This document shows, piece by piece, positions 26,796 to 36,102 of a DNA stretch of 64,000 nt. Origin of the DNA: Kaistia defluvii. GTDB taxonomy: Bacteria; Pseudomonadota; Alphaproteobacteria; Rhizobiales; Kaistiaceae. A program made the position numbers and the translations under genes. The stretch is from NCBI RefSeq assembly GCF_040548815.1, contig NZ_JBEPSM010000001.1, positions 2,480,001 to 2,544,000 on the forward strand, read 5' to 3'. How positions within the stretch are numbered: the first letter of the stretch is position 1; the number at the start of each line of letters is the position of its first letter. Under the pieces are notes generated by a model, which was not told where the DNA came from, ran no database searches, and saw only the letters and a program-made list of their open reading frames with translations.

Positions 26796-28394
26796 TCAGC
26801 GATTTCCCCGGATCAAGTCGGAACCCTTTTCGGCGATCATGATGGTCGGGGCATTGGTGTTCGAGCCGATCAGGCTCGGCATGATCGAGGAATCGCAGAT
26901 GCGGATGCCCTCCAGCCCGCGCACGCGCAGTTGCGGATCGACCACCGCCATCTCGTCGACGCCCATCTTGCAGGTGCCGGTCGGGTGATACGAGGTGCGG
27001 CCGTACTGGCGCGCATAGTTCTCGAAATCCGCCTGGGTTCGCACGTTCTTGCCCGGGAAATGCTCCTGCCGGACATATTTGGCGAAAGCCGGCTGGTTCA
27101 TGATCTCGCGGCTGATCTTCACGCCCTCGGCCGAAACGCGGAGGTCGTCCGGCTCGGCGATGAAGTTCGGATCAACGATCGGCTTGTCCTCCGGCCGACT
27201 GCTGCGCAGCTTGACCGTGCCGCGGCTCTTCGGCCGCAGCGTGTAGGAGTTGAGCGTGCAGCCGGAACCGGACTGGATCGCCGGCACGCCGGCCTCCATG
27301 CCCGCGCCGGCGAGGAAATGAAACTGCAGATCCGGGTTGGCCAGCAAGCGATCCTGTCGCCAGAACGCACCGCCCTCGACAACATTGGACGTCACCGGCC
27401 CGGACTTGAACAGCGTGTATTGCAGGCCAGCCCAGAGCATCCAGTGCAGCTTGTTGTATTTGTCGAGGCTGTCGGCGGTCTTCAGCTCGTAGACGATGTC
27501 GATGCCAAAATGATCGCTCAAATTCTCGCCGACGCCGGGGAGATCCTGCACCACATCGATGCCGAGCGCACCGAGATGATCGGCCGGACCGACGCCGGAA
27601 AGCAGCATGATCTTCGGCGAGCCGATGGCCCCGGCCGTGACCACGACCTCCAGATCGGCGCGTACGCTCTTCAGCGCGCCGTCCTGCCGGTATTCGACGC
27701 CGATGGCGCGATTGCCGGAGAACAGGATCTTCGTCGTCAGACAGCCCGTCTCGACGGTCAGGTTCGGCCGCCCCATGACCGGGCGCAGATAGCCGACGGC
27801 GACCGAGCAGCGCCTGGCATTGCGGATCGTCGTCTGATAGACGCCCGCCCCCTCCTGCACCGGGCCATTGAAGTCCGGATTGTAGGGCATGCCATATTGC
27901 TGGCAGGCCTGGACGAAGGCACGAGTTACCGGCTGCGGATCGCGGATGTTGGAGACGCCGAGCGGCCCCTCCGTGCCGTGATAGCCGGAAGCAAGGATCT
28001 CATTGCCTTCCGAACGAAGGAAATAGGGCTGCACGTCCTGGAACGACCAGCCGTCGCAACCTTCGTCATGGGCCCAGCGATCATAGTCATCCGGCACGCC
28101 GCGGGTAAAAATCTCGGCATTGATGGAGCTGCCGCCGCCGAGCACGCGCGCCTGAGCATAGGGGATCTCGCGATTCCCCGCGTGCTTCTGCGGTGCGGTG
28201 ACGAGCCCCCAGGTCAACGGCCCCGTCGTCATCTTGGCGAAGCCGACCGGCATGTGGATGTAGGGGTTGGTGTCGCGGCCGCCCGCCTCGAGCAGCAGGA
28301 CGCGAACGTCCGGATTCTCGCTCAGCCGGCTGGCCATGACGCAGCCGGCCGAACCGCCGCCGACGATGACGTAATCGTAGCCCTTCGCCGCCAT
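26796..28394 (-). CDS. GMC-family FAD alcohol oxidoreductase (choline dehydrogenase-like)
   Basis: A 532-residue flavoprotein with the ADP-binding YVIVGGGSAGCV motif, the GMC signature 1 region (ARVLGGGSSIN), and signature 2 around TAGAIGSPKIMLLSG. The active-site histidine is expected in SYHPTGTCKMG. ATG 28394 overlaps the ALDH TGA by one base (TGATG), favouring this start over the GTG one codon earlier. GMC dehydrogenases oxidise primary alcohols or sugars to aldehydes or keto-sugars and feed electrons to the respiratory chain. With the co-transcribed ALDH it forms an alcohol-to-acid module like BetA/BetB, but choline is not implied. Confidence 0.9.
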   Translation of the reverse strand: MAAKGYDYVIVGGGSAGCVMASRLSENPDVRVLLLEAGGRDTNPYIHMPVGFAKMTTGPLTWGLVTAPQKHAGNREIPYAQARVLGGGSSINAEIFTRGVPDDYDRWAHDEGCDGWSFQDVQPYFLRSEGNEILASGYHGTEGPLGVSNIRDPQPVTRAFVQACQQYGMPYNPDFNGPVQEGAGVYQTTIRNARRCSVAVGYLRPVMGRPNLTVETGCLTTKILFSGNRAIGVEYRQDGALKSVRADLEVVVTAGAIGSPKIMLLSGVGPADHLGALGIDVVQDLPGVGENLSDHFGIDIVYELKTADSLDKYNKLHWMLWAGLQYTLFKSGPVTSNVVEGGAFWRQDRLLANPDLQFHFLAGAGMEAGVPAIQSGSGCTLNSYTLRPKSRGTVKLRSSRPEDKPIVDPNFIAEPDDLRVSAEGVKISREIMNQPAFAKYVRQEHFPGKNVRTQADFENYARQYGRTSYHPTGTCKMGVDEMAVVDPQLRVRGLEGIRICDSSIMPSLIGSNTNAPTIMIAEKGSDLIRGNR

Positions 28395-29893
28395 CACGAC
28401 ACCCAGGGCTCGCGACGGCCGAGCGCGATATGCGTCGCCTTGACCTCGGTGTACTCCTCGACACCATAGATGCCGGCTTCGCGGCCCGTGCCGGACTGCT
28501 TGAAACCGCCGAGTGGCAGTTCCGGCCCGTTGTTGATCGTCGTGTTGACCCAGACGCGGCCCGCGCGGATGCGGCGGAACGCATCGGTCGCCTTGTCGAG
28601 ATTGCTCGTCCAGATGCTGGCCGCCAGGCCATAGATGGTGTCGTTCGCGATCGCCATCGCCTCGTCGAACGTCTCGAAGGTCGAGATGGTGAGCACCGGA
28701 CCGAAGATCTCCTCCGACGCGATGCTCATCTCGCGCGTTACATCCGCGAAGACGGTGGGCCGGACGAACTGGCCTGCATCGCTCGGATAGGCTTCACCGC
28801 CGCAGACCAGCCGAGCGCCCTCCCGCTTGCCGGCCTCGATATAGTCGAGAATGGTCGCGTTCTGCGCCGCCGTGACGATGGCGCCCATCTGGGTGTTCGG
28901 GTCGAGCGGATCACCGATCCGAACCCGCGCCATCTTGGCGGCGACCAGCGCCTCGAACTCGGCCGCGATCGACTTCTCGACGACGAGACGACTCCCGCCG
29001 ACGCAGCACTGGCCGGCATTGAAGCAGATACCGAAGACAACGCCGTCAGCGGCCTCGTCCAGATTGGCATCGGCGAACACCACCTGCGGGTTCTTGCCGC
29101 CGAGTTCCAGGCCGACCTTCTTGAAATTGCCGGCCGAGGCGAGCAGCACGCTGCGGCCGACCGCGGTCGAGCCGGTGAACGAGATCATGTCGACGTCAGC
29201 ATGCTCGGCCAGCGCCTGGCCGATTTCGCTGCCGCTGCCGGTCACGACGTTGAACACGCCAGCCGGCAGGCCGGCGTCGGAGAGGATCTCGGCCAGCAGC
29301 AGCGTTGTCGCCGACGTCACTTCGCTTGGCTTCGACACGATCGTACAGCCGGCGGCGAGGATGAACGGCACCCGCTCGGACAGGATGAAGAACGGGAAAT
29401 TCCACGGCGTGATCAGGCCGACGACACCGATCGGCTCACGCGTCACCAGGCCAAGCATGTTGTCGCCGAGATTGTTGAAGGCGTCGCCATGCAGCGCCCG
29501 CGCCGCGCCGGCGGCATATTCGAAAATGTTCGCGCCGCCCTCGATCTCCCCAATCGCCTGGCCGATCGGCTTGCCGCTTTCGAGCGACTCCAGCAATGCG
29601 AGTTCCTCGACGCGGGCGCGGATGCCGGCAGCGGCCTTGAGCAGCACGCTCGCCCGCTCGCCGCCCGGCAGGCCCGACCAACGGCGATCCTCGAACGCCG
29701 TGCGAGCCACGCGGACGGCATGGTCGATATCCGCCTTGGTGCAACGGACGGTGCGCGTGACGGCAACGCCATGCGCGGGGCTCTTGCGCTCGGACATGGG
29801 ACGATCCCCCGCCTCCGCCCATTGCCCATCGACGAAGAAGCCGAATTCGCGGGCTCGCGCCGGCACCGTCCAGACTGCAGAGTTCACGTCCAT
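28394..29893 (-). CDS. Aldehyde dehydrogenase (NAD-type, BetB-like)
   Basis: A 499-residue aldehyde dehydrogenase with the Rossmann-type NFPFFILSERV region, the general-base Glu in LELGGKNP and the nucleophilic Cys in FNAGQCCVGG. Three consecutive ATGs start at 29899; the one at 29893 has AGGAG at about seven bases and is chosen. It is the first gene of the ALDH-GMC unit and is preceded by island operator 5. It should oxidise the aldehyde produced by the GMC enzyme or the alcohol dehydrogenase to a carboxylic acid, the substrate for the CoA-transferase. Confidence 0.92.
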   Translation of the reverse strand: MDVNSAVWTVPARAREFGFFVDGQWAEAGDRPMSERKSPAHGVAVTRTVRCTKADIDHAVRVARTAFEDRRWSGLPGGERASVLLKAAAGIRARVEELALLESLESGKPIGQAIGEIEGGANIFEYAAGAARALHGDAFNNLGDNMLGLVTREPIGVVGLITPWNFPFFILSERVPFILAAGCTIVSKPSEVTSATTLLLAEILSDAGLPAGVFNVVTGSGSEIGQALAEHADVDMISFTGSTAVGRSVLLASAGNFKKVGLELGGKNPQVVFADANLDEAADGVVFGICFNAGQCCVGGSRLVVEKSIAAEFEALVAAKMARVRIGDPLDPNTQMGAIVTAAQNATILDYIEAGKREGARLVCGGEAYPSDAGQFVRPTVFADVTREMSIASEEIFGPVLTISTFETFDEAMAIANDTIYGLAASIWTSNLDKATDAFRRIRAGRVWVNTTINNGPELPLGGFKQSGTGREAGIYGVEEYTEVKATHIALGRREPWVS

Positions 29894-29957
29894 CATCATT
29901 CTCCTACCCACGCCCGACACGCCTTGGCGACCGCACATCACAAACCAACGTTACCCA

Positions 29958-29973
29958 GTAACCATTCCGTTAC
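29958..29973. promoter_or_regulatory. Island operator 5
   Basis: GTAACCA-TT-CCGTTAC, with outer arms GTAAC and GTTAC perfect and two inner mismatches. It lies 64 bases before the ALDH start and just after the alcohol dehydrogenase gene, marking the ALDH-GMC pair as a separate unit. Confidence 0.7.
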
Positions 29974-29987
29974 AACAAGACCCGGCG

Positions 29988-31013
29988 TCAGGCCACGACG
30001 ATCTGAACCTTCAGCGCTTCTGGATGGCGTGGCAGCGTCTCGAAGGCCTGCTGGATTTCGGCCAGCGGCAAGCTGCGAGCGCGGAACGCCTCCGTGCGGA
30101 AACGGCCATGCGCCAGCAGTGTCAGCGCGTCATGCATGTCCTCGCCCATGCCGGCGACCGAGCCCTTGATCGAATTTTCGCGCAGCACGGTGGCGAGCAG
30201 CGGCAGCGGCACGGTGTCGGCCGGACCGGCAATGCCAAAGGCAGCGATATGACCGCCTGGCCGGATCAGCTCGAACGCCTTGGCATAAAGCGCCGGCAGG
30301 CCGACGCTCTCGATGACGATATCGGCGCCCCGGCCGCCGGTATGCTTCAGCACGGTTTCGCGCAGCGTCGCCGGATCGGAGATGACGACATCGGCGCCCG
30401 CTTCCAGCGCCATGGCGCCACGCACTGCCGAGGGTTCGGCGACCAGGATCGGCGCGGCGCCGACGAGGCGCATCATCTGGATATGCAGATTGCCGATCGG
30501 CCCGGCGCCAAGGATCAGCACCGACTGTCCGAAGCGGACATTGGCCTTGCGCGCCGCCCTGACGACACAGGCGATCGGCTCGACCAGCGCCAGGAGATCG
30601 AAGGGCGCGTCGGCAGGCGCGGCCATCACCAGCCGCGACGGCATCACGACATAGTCGGCGAAGGCACCGTCCCGCGAGATGCCGACCTGCCGGACTTCGG
30701 CGCAGTTCAGCACTTCGTTGCGGCGGCAGTAGAAGCAATGGCCGCAGCCGATATTGATGTCGGCGACGACCCGGTCGCCTTCGTCAAAGCCGCGAACATC
30801 CGCGCCGATGGCCGCGACCGTACCGGCGAATTCATGACCCGGAATGATCGGCAGGCTCTCGGCCGCGTAGTGGCCATTGAACATGTGCATGTCGGTGCCG
30901 CAAATGCCGCAGCGCTCGACCCGGATCAGCACATCGTCGCGGCCGACCGCAGGCACCGGAACCTCGCGGATCTCGAACCGGCCGGGCGCGACCAATACCG
31001 CCGCGCGCATCAT
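29988..31013 (-). CDS. Zinc-dependent alcohol/polyol dehydrogenase (MDR family)
   Basis: A 341-residue medium-chain dehydrogenase. The catalytic zinc region CGICGTDMHMF and GHEFAGTV is followed by structural-zinc cysteines in GCGHCFYCRRNEVLNC and the NAD-binding LILGAGPIGNLH. It resembles threonine/sorbitol dehydrogenases. The ATG at 31013 (with a second at 31010) lies 15 bases after the permease stop, so it is the last gene of the transporter operon. It probably oxidises a secondary or primary hydroxyl of the imported substrate. Confidence 0.9.
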   Translation of the reverse strand: MMRAAVLVAPGRFEIREVPVPAVGRDDVLIRVERCGICGTDMHMFNGHYAAESLPIIPGHEFAGTVAAIGADVRGFDEGDRVVADINIGCGHCFYCRRNEVLNCAEVRQVGISRDGAFADYVVMPSRLVMAAPADAPFDLLALVEPIACVVRAARKANVRFGQSVLILGAGPIGNLHIQMMRLVGAAPILVAEPSAVRGAMALEAGADVVISDPATLRETVLKHTGGRGADIVIESVGLPALYAKAFELIRPGGHIAAFGIAGPADTVPLPLLATVLRENSIKGSVAGMGEDMHDALTLLAHGRFRTEAFRARSLPLAEIQQAFETLPRHPEALKVQIVVA

Positions 31014-31027
31014 TGAGGGAACCGCGC

Positions 31028-31969
31028 TCACTTCACCGTCCTCACCTTCGTGCGATCGATGGTGATGGCGATGGCACCGACGAGCACGAGGCCGAAAAAG
31101 ATCTGCTGTGCTGTGGCTGGCACGTTCAGATAGAGCATGCTGGTGCGGATCACGGCGACGATCAGCGCGCCGATGAAGGTGTTGAGCACGCCGCCGACGC
31201 CGCCCGTCAGTGGCGTGCCTCCTACCAGCACGGCCACGATCGCCGGCAGCAGGAAGCCGTTCGCCATCACCGGGGAACCGCCGGAAAGCTTGACCGCGAA
31301 CAACAGTCCCGCCATGGCGGCGAAGGCACCGGAGATCGCGAAGGCAATCATCTTGTAGCGGTTGACCTGCAGGCCCGAGGCAACCGCTGCCGGCTCGCCC
31401 GCGCCGATCGCCTTCAGGGCGCGGCCGAGCACGGTGCGCCGCTCGATCACCAGCGCGACCACCAGCAGCACCAGCGCGATGATCATCTCGCGCGGCAGTC
31501 CGGCCGTGGTGCCGATCATCCAGCCGAATGCCTGCTCGCGCAGGGTGGCGTCCATGTAGAGCGCTTTCTGTCCCGAGGCGTACTGGCCGACCGAGAGCGC
31601 GATGCCGCCGACGGCGAGGGTCGCGATGAAGGACGGCACCTTGAACCGCGTCGAGACCAGGCCGGAGACAAAACCGAACAGCGCGCCGATGGCGATGCAG
31701 ACCGGCGCCGCGAAGGCGCCAATGTGCACGAGCAGCAGCGTCGCCAGCACGGTGATCATGTTGGCGACCGACTGCGCCGACAGATCGATGCTGCCGATAT
31801 AGATGACGAAGGTGATGCCAAGCGCCATGATGAACAGCGTCGAGATATCGCCGGCCAGATCGATCAGGTTCTCCAGCCGCAGGAAGTTGGGATCGAGGAT
31901 GCCGACGAATAGCGCCAGCAGGACCAGCGTCATCCAAGGGAAGTGCTTCTTGAGATTATGAAGGTTCAT
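31028..31969 (-). CDS. Sugar ABC transporter permease (RbsC-like), subunit 2
   Basis: A 313-residue BPD_transp_2 family protein with about nine transmembrane helices and the typical FVIYIGSIDLSAQS and VLVGGTPLTGGVGGVLNTFIGA segments. It lies 12 bases downstream of the ATPase gene. With the second permease at 33494-34462 it probably forms a heterodimeric membrane channel for the ribose-type importer. Confidence 0.92.
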   Translation of the reverse strand: MNLHNLKKHFPWMTLVLLALFVGILDPNFLRLENLIDLAGDISTLFIMALGITFVIYIGSIDLSAQSVANMITVLATLLLVHIGAFAAPVCIAIGALFGFVSGLVSTRFKVPSFIATLAVGGIALSVGQYASGQKALYMDATLREQAFGWMIGTTAGLPREMIIALVLLVVALVIERRTVLGRALKAIGAGEPAAVASGLQVNRYKMIAFAISGAFAAMAGLLFAVKLSGGSPVMANGFLLPAIVAVLVGGTPLTGGVGGVLNTFIGALIVAVIRTSMLYLNVPATAQQIFFGLVLVGAIAITIDRTKVRTVK

Positions 31970-31981
31970 CCGTCCGCGCCC

Positions 31982-33487
31982 CTAGATCATGAAATGAACG
32001 AGATCGAACAGCGACGGCTTGGTCCCGGCGCTGCAATCGAACCGCTTCTGGATGGCGCCGTCCTTGACGACGAGGATGGTGTGCGAGAGCCCGATCGCCT
32101 CTTCCAGCGTGTCGGCGATCAGGACGATTCCCGCACCGTCCGCGTTCATCGCCCGTACCATTTCGTAGACGTCCTCCTTGGCGCCGATGTCGAGGCCGCG
32201 GGTCGGATGGTCGAGCAGAATGATGTCGGAGCCGCCGCTGCGCCATTTGGCGAGAACGACCTTCTGCTGGTTGCCGCCGGAGAGATTGCCGCAATCGGCC
32301 ATCTCCGATGACGCCTTGATCGACAGCTTGGCGATCCAGTCCTTAGCGGTCGCCTTCTCGTCGCCGATCCGCAGGAAGCCGAAGCGGCTGTAATTGCCCA
32401 TCTGCGAGAGCGTGATGTTCTCGTAGACGTTCATGCCCGCGACGATGCCCTCGACCTTGCGCTCGCGCGGGATGTAGCCGACGCCGCTGGCAACGCTCGC
32501 TTCGGCGGAAAAGCTCTCGACCTTGCGTCCCTTGATGGCGAGGTCGCCCAGCACCAGCTTCTGCAGCCCGAAGATGGTGCGCAGGATCGCCTCGCGGCCC
32601 GAACCCTCCGTGCCGACCAGCGTCAGCACCTCGCCGGCGTGAAGCTGGAACGAGACATTGCTGTATTGGCCCGGAACCGTGGCGTTGCGCAATTCGACCA
32701 GCACGCGACTGGCGTCATAGGGAAGCTGCTTCTCTTCGCGGTAGTATTCCTTGTTGATGTCGCGGCCGACCATCTTGCGCTGGATGCTCTCCGCGCTCGC
32801 CTCGGCCGAGACGACATGGTCGACGACCTCGCCATCCTTCATCACATAGACGCGGTCGGTCAGCTCCAGCACTTCGTCGAGCCGGTGAGAGACGAAGATG
32901 AAGGCGGCGCGCGAGCGCAGTTCGCGCACCAGCTTGAAAAGCAACTCGACTTCTTCCTTGGCCAGCACCGAGGTCGGCTCGTCGAGGAGGATCACCAGAT
33001 CGCCATCGACGCGCTCCTCCAGCGTCAGCACCTTGGCGAGCTCGACCAGCTGGCGCTGCGCGAAGGAAAGCTTCGCGGTGATGATCCGGGGATCGATATC
33101 GAGCTTGACCTTGGCCAGCTGGAAGCGGGCGGCGGCCGCCATCTTCTTCCAGTTGACGACGCCGAGCTTCACGAACTGCTGCTCGAAGCCGAGGAAGATG
33201 TTTTCCATGACGCTGAGATTGGGGATCAGCGACTGCTCCTGGAACACCATGCCGATGCCCTTCTGCATCGCCTGGCGCGGGTTCTCGAAGCGGACGGGGA
33301 TGCCATCCTTCAGCACCTCGCCGCCATCATGCTGGTAGGCGCCGTAGATCACCTTCATCAGTGTCGACTTGCCGGCGCCGTTCTCACCGACCAGGCCAAC
33401 GATCTCGCCCTGGCGGATCTCGAAATCGATCGCCTTCAGCGCCCGCACATTCGGGAAGCGCTTCTCGACTTTCCTAAGCTCGAACAT
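31982..33487 (-). CDS. Sugar ABC transporter double ATPase (RbsA/MglA-like)
   Basis: A 501-residue protein with two ATPase domains. NBD1 has Walker A GENGAGKST, signature-like LSFAQRQ and Walker B VILLDEPT. NBD2 has a degenerate Walker A (GTEGSGREA, usual in this family), signature LSGGNQQK and an unusual Walker B, IILLDHPT, with His where the catalytic Glu of NBD2 is usually found. Hydrolysis at the site using the NBD2 Walker B may therefore be reduced. The gene sits between the two permease genes of the island's importer. Confidence 0.93.
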   Translation of the reverse strand: MFELRKVEKRFPNVRALKAIDFEIRQGEIVGLVGENGAGKSTLMKVIYGAYQHDGGEVLKDGIPVRFENPRQAMQKGIGMVFQEQSLIPNLSVMENIFLGFEQQFVKLGVVNWKKMAAAARFQLAKVKLDIDPRIITAKLSFAQRQLVELAKVLTLEERVDGDLVILLDEPTSVLAKEEVELLFKLVRELRSRAAFIFVSHRLDEVLELTDRVYVMKDGEVVDHVVSAEASAESIQRKMVGRDINKEYYREEKQLPYDASRVLVELRNATVPGQYSNVSFQLHAGEVLTLVGTEGSGREAILRTIFGLQKLVLGDLAIKGRKVESFSAEASVASGVGYIPRERKVEGIVAGMNVYENITLSQMGNYSRFGFLRIGDEKATAKDWIAKLSIKASSEMADCGNLSGGNQQKVVLAKWRSGGSDIILLDHPTRGLDIGAKEDVYEMVRAMNADGAGIVLIADTLEEAIGLSHTILVVKDGAIQKRFDCSAGTKPSLFDLVHFMI

Positions 33488-33493
33488 TGGCGG

Positions 33494-34462
33494 TCACTTC
33501 ACGAAAGCGAGGGATTTGCGGTCGGTCGACAGCACGACGGCAATGATGACCAAGAGACCGAGGACGCCGTCCTGCACGTATCGAGGAAGGCCCATGACGA
33601 TCATGCCGTTATTGATGACGTTGACGATCAGCACGCCGACCAGCGTGTTCCAGACGCCGCCGCTGCCGCCCCAGAGCGCGGTGCCGCCGACGACGATCGA
33701 GGTGATCGAGACGAACATGAAATTGTAGCCGGTCGCCGTCTCGGCGATGCCGAGCTGCGCCACGGCGAACAGCGCGCCGAAGGCATAGAACACGCCTGCC
33801 AGCGCGAAGCCGGCGATACGGACGCGGCGGACATTGAGGCCGGAGGCGTGCGCCAGGTCCTCGCCGCCGCCGACGGCGTAGAAATTGCGACCGAGCGTGG
33901 TCTTGCTCTGGATGAACCAGGCGAACAGCAGCACGACGAAGGCGACATGCACCATCAGCGGAAAGCCGAGGAAGCGCTGAGTCAGCAGCGAGCGGAACAG
34001 CGGGTCCTCGACGCGGATGCGGTCGCCGCCGGTCATCATCAGCGACAGGCCGATGCCGACGAAGCCCATGCTGAGGCTGGCCATAAAGGAGGGAATTCGC
34101 AGCCCGACATGCACGGCGCCGGTGACGAGACCGCAGACAGCGCCGACCAGCAGGCAGGCCGGAAGCGCCAGCCAACCCCAGCCGCCAAGCGTTCCGCCCA
34201 ACGCCATGAAGATGCTGGCGAAGACGACGGCGCAGACGGCAACCGCCCCCTCCATCGACAGGTCGATCGACCCCATGATGATGATGAAGGTGGCCCCGAC
34301 GGCGATCATCAGCGGCGGCGTCGCGGAGATGCCGATACGGGCGAAGTTCTTCAGGGAAAAGAAGTTCGGATTGACCATGGAGAAGAAGACAACCAGCGCC
34401 ACGAGCACCAAGAGCGGCGCCCAGCGCTGGAGATCCCCACCACGGAAGGACAGGTTCGGCAT
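33494..34462 (-). CDS. Sugar ABC transporter permease (RbsC-like), subunit 1
   Basis: A 322-residue BPD_transp_2 permease with a ribose-type core (FIIIMGSIDLSMEGAVA, VVGGTALWGGSGGVWNTLVG). It precedes the ATPase gene by six bases and follows the binding-protein gene after a gap containing a stable hairpin. The two permeases of this operon are clearly different from each other, so a heterodimer is likely. Confidence 0.92.
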   Translation of the reverse strand: MPNLSFRGGDLQRWAPLLVLVALVVFFSMVNPNFFSLKNFARIGISATPPLMIAVGATFIIIMGSIDLSMEGAVAVCAVVFASIFMALGGTLGGWGWLALPACLLVGAVCGLVTGAVHVGLRIPSFMASLSMGFVGIGLSLMMTGGDRIRVEDPLFRSLLTQRFLGFPLMVHVAFVVLLFAWFIQSKTTLGRNFYAVGGGEDLAHASGLNVRRVRIAGFALAGVFYAFGALFAVAQLGIAETATGYNFMFVSITSIVVGGTALWGGSGGVWNTLVGVLIVNVINNGMIVMGLPRYVQDGVLGLLVIIAVVLSTDRKSLAFVK

Positions 34463-34550
34463 GTTTGGCTCCTGGAGGACGCGCGGCCTGGATGTCGCTC
34501 AGCCTCGCCTATGCGCCGCCCGGCTTGCCGCCATGACAGCGGCAGGCGAA

Positions 34551-34578
34551 GGGAGACGCCCGCGACCGGGCGCCTCCC
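34551..34578 (-). terminator. Intercistronic hairpin after the binding-protein gene
   Basis: A 12-bp stem, GGGAGACGCCCG against CGGGCGCCTCCC with one A-C mismatch and a CGAC loop, between the substrate-binding protein gene and the permease gene. In ABC operons such hairpins often attenuate read-through or protect the binding-protein mRNA; that role is inferred. Confidence 0.6.
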
Positions 34579-34605
34579 CTGCGGGGTCGCGCGGTAACGA
34601 CGGGC

Positions 34606-35721
34606 TCAGTAGGTGATCGGACCGTTGGAGGGACCCCAGAAGTCCTTCCAGTCATAGGTCGGGGTCGCGTCGATGTACTTCTTCTTGAAGTCTTCGGCGT
34701 CGGCCTTGGAGATCAGGATGGTCGGGCCGTTGAACTCGCGATGCTCATGCGGCTCTTCCGACGGCTTGAAGGCGCCAGTCGCCGCGTAATAGGCCAGCGC
34801 GGCGGTGATGCCGCCACCCCAATGCGGGTTGGTGTAGACGGTGGCGAGCAATTCGCCGGCAATCACGAGATCGACCGCCTGGGCATTGCCGTCATAGGCG
34901 ACGACAGGGATCTGGCCGGCCAGGCCCTCGGCACGCAGCGCCTCGAGCACGCCATAGGCCATCGTGTCATTGGCGCAGAACACGCCGGTGATCTCGTCGC
35001 CGAAGCGGGTCAGGTAGCTCGACATGATGCTGTTCGCCTTCTGGGTGTCCCAGTCGGCGGCCTGGTAGTCGAGCAGCTTGATGTCGGGGAAATTCTTCAG
35101 TGCGTTGTCGAGGCCCTTGCGACGCTCGATCGCCGGATTGTTGGAGGCGATGCCGCCCAGCCCGACGATGCTGCCCTTTCCGTTCATTGCCTTGAACAGG
35201 ATCGTCGCGGTCTGCTCGGCCGGACCGACATCCGACCAGCTCATATGCGAAACGTAATTGTCGCCGAAATCCCACGGATGCAGATCGTCGGTCTTGTTCC
35301 AGATCGTCGAGACATAGGCGCCCTTGGCAACGACGGCCTCGACGACGGGACGCGCATTCGGCGAGTCATTGGTGTCGATGGCGAGCGCCAGCTTGCCGTC
35401 GGTCTTGCCGAGCAGCGCCTTGACGTCGGCGAGTGACTTCTCGCTGCTGCCCTCGTTGATCAGGTGCACCAGCGCGCTCTTCGGCTTGCCGAGGCTCTCG
35501 ACGAAGGACTCGCCGCCCGAGACGATCGAATTCCAGTACGGGTTGGTGCGGTCACGATAGGACCAGGCGATCGTCGGGTCCTCGATCGCGCCGGCGGCCT
35601 GCGCCCGGCCCGCCCCGATGATCGACGCAGCGGCGGCGCCAGTCAGGCCGAAAGCCGAGGCCAGCATGAAATTACGCCGGCTCAGTGTTTCTTTCTCGAT
35701 GAAATCCTTGATGAACGACAT
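34606..35721 (-). CDS. Sugar ABC transporter substrate-binding protein (periplasmic-binding-4 type)
   Basis: A 371-residue periplasmic protein with a twin-arginine signal (LSRRNFMLASAFGLTGAAAA, cleavage near AQAAG) and a ribose-type two-lobed fold. Hinge-near segments include GVFCANDTMAYGVLEALRAEG and PVVAYDGNAQA. ATG 35721 is preceded by GGGAGGA. Tat export is unusual but known for sugar-binding proteins. It is the first gene of the transporter operon, and a degenerate island operator lies about 100 bases upstream. The ligand is unknown and is probably the island's growth substrate. Confidence 0.92.
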   Translation of the reverse strand: MSFIKDFIEKETLSRRNFMLASAFGLTGAAAASIIGAGRAQAAGAIEDPTIAWSYRDRTNPYWNSIVSGGESFVESLGKPKSALVHLINEGSSEKSLADVKALLGKTDGKLALAIDTNDSPNARPVVEAVVAKGAYVSTIWNKTDDLHPWDFGDNYVSHMSWSDVGPAEQTATILFKAMNGKGSIVGLGGIASNNPAIERRKGLDNALKNFPDIKLLDYQAADWDTQKANSIMSSYLTRFGDEITGVFCANDTMAYGVLEALRAEGLAGQIPVVAYDGNAQAVDLVIAGELLATVYTNPHWGGGITAALAYYAATGAFKPSEEPHEHREFNGPTILISKADAEDFKKKYIDATPTYDWKDFWGPSNGPITY

Positions 35722-35819
35722 TGGTTCCTCCCTGTGAAAACCATCCCGAAACGAACGATGCCCCTCCGGCTCCCGGTCGACGCGGACCCACCCACGCATC
35801 GCCGTCACGAGGGGCCTAT

Positions 35820-35835
35820 TGCACTAACTAGTTAC
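35820..35835. promoter_or_regulatory. Island operator 6 (degenerate)
   Basis: The right arm TAGTTAC is perfect, while the left arm reads TGCACTA against GTAACTA. It lies in the divergent region between the binding-protein gene and the TetR gene, where an operator would be expected. TAACTAGTTA within it is also palindromic by itself. Confidence 0.5.
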
Positions 35836-36102
35836 TGGGATGAATTCCCCCTGTCAATCGCGTCGATGGGGCAGGAAGGCTCGTCCCATCGCCTCGTTGT
35901 AAATATCCCATTAGTTCATCTTAATCGGACGGCATGCTAGAGAGCGACGGCCTGGAGCACGCCTGACAACGGATCCGGGAGCGTTCCGGCGCAGCGGCCA
36001 TGCGCCATGGCGGGCCGATCGGCAGGGCGGCGGTCGTTGCTTTGCAGCTCGGCGGCAAAACGCTAAGAGTGATGAACGGAAGAAGGGGAAACCGAAAAAG
36101 CG

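Noticed and set aside
26796..29893. Choline-to-betaine genes betA/betB.
   Set aside because: The GMC-ALDH pair resembles that module, but there is no BetI-type regulator or choline transporter, and the pair shares the operator of a sugar/acyl-CoA island.
35903..35918. A possible seventh island operator near the TetR gene.
   Set aside because: Only part of the right arm (TAGTTC) fits and the left arm matches poorly, so it is not distinguishable from chance.
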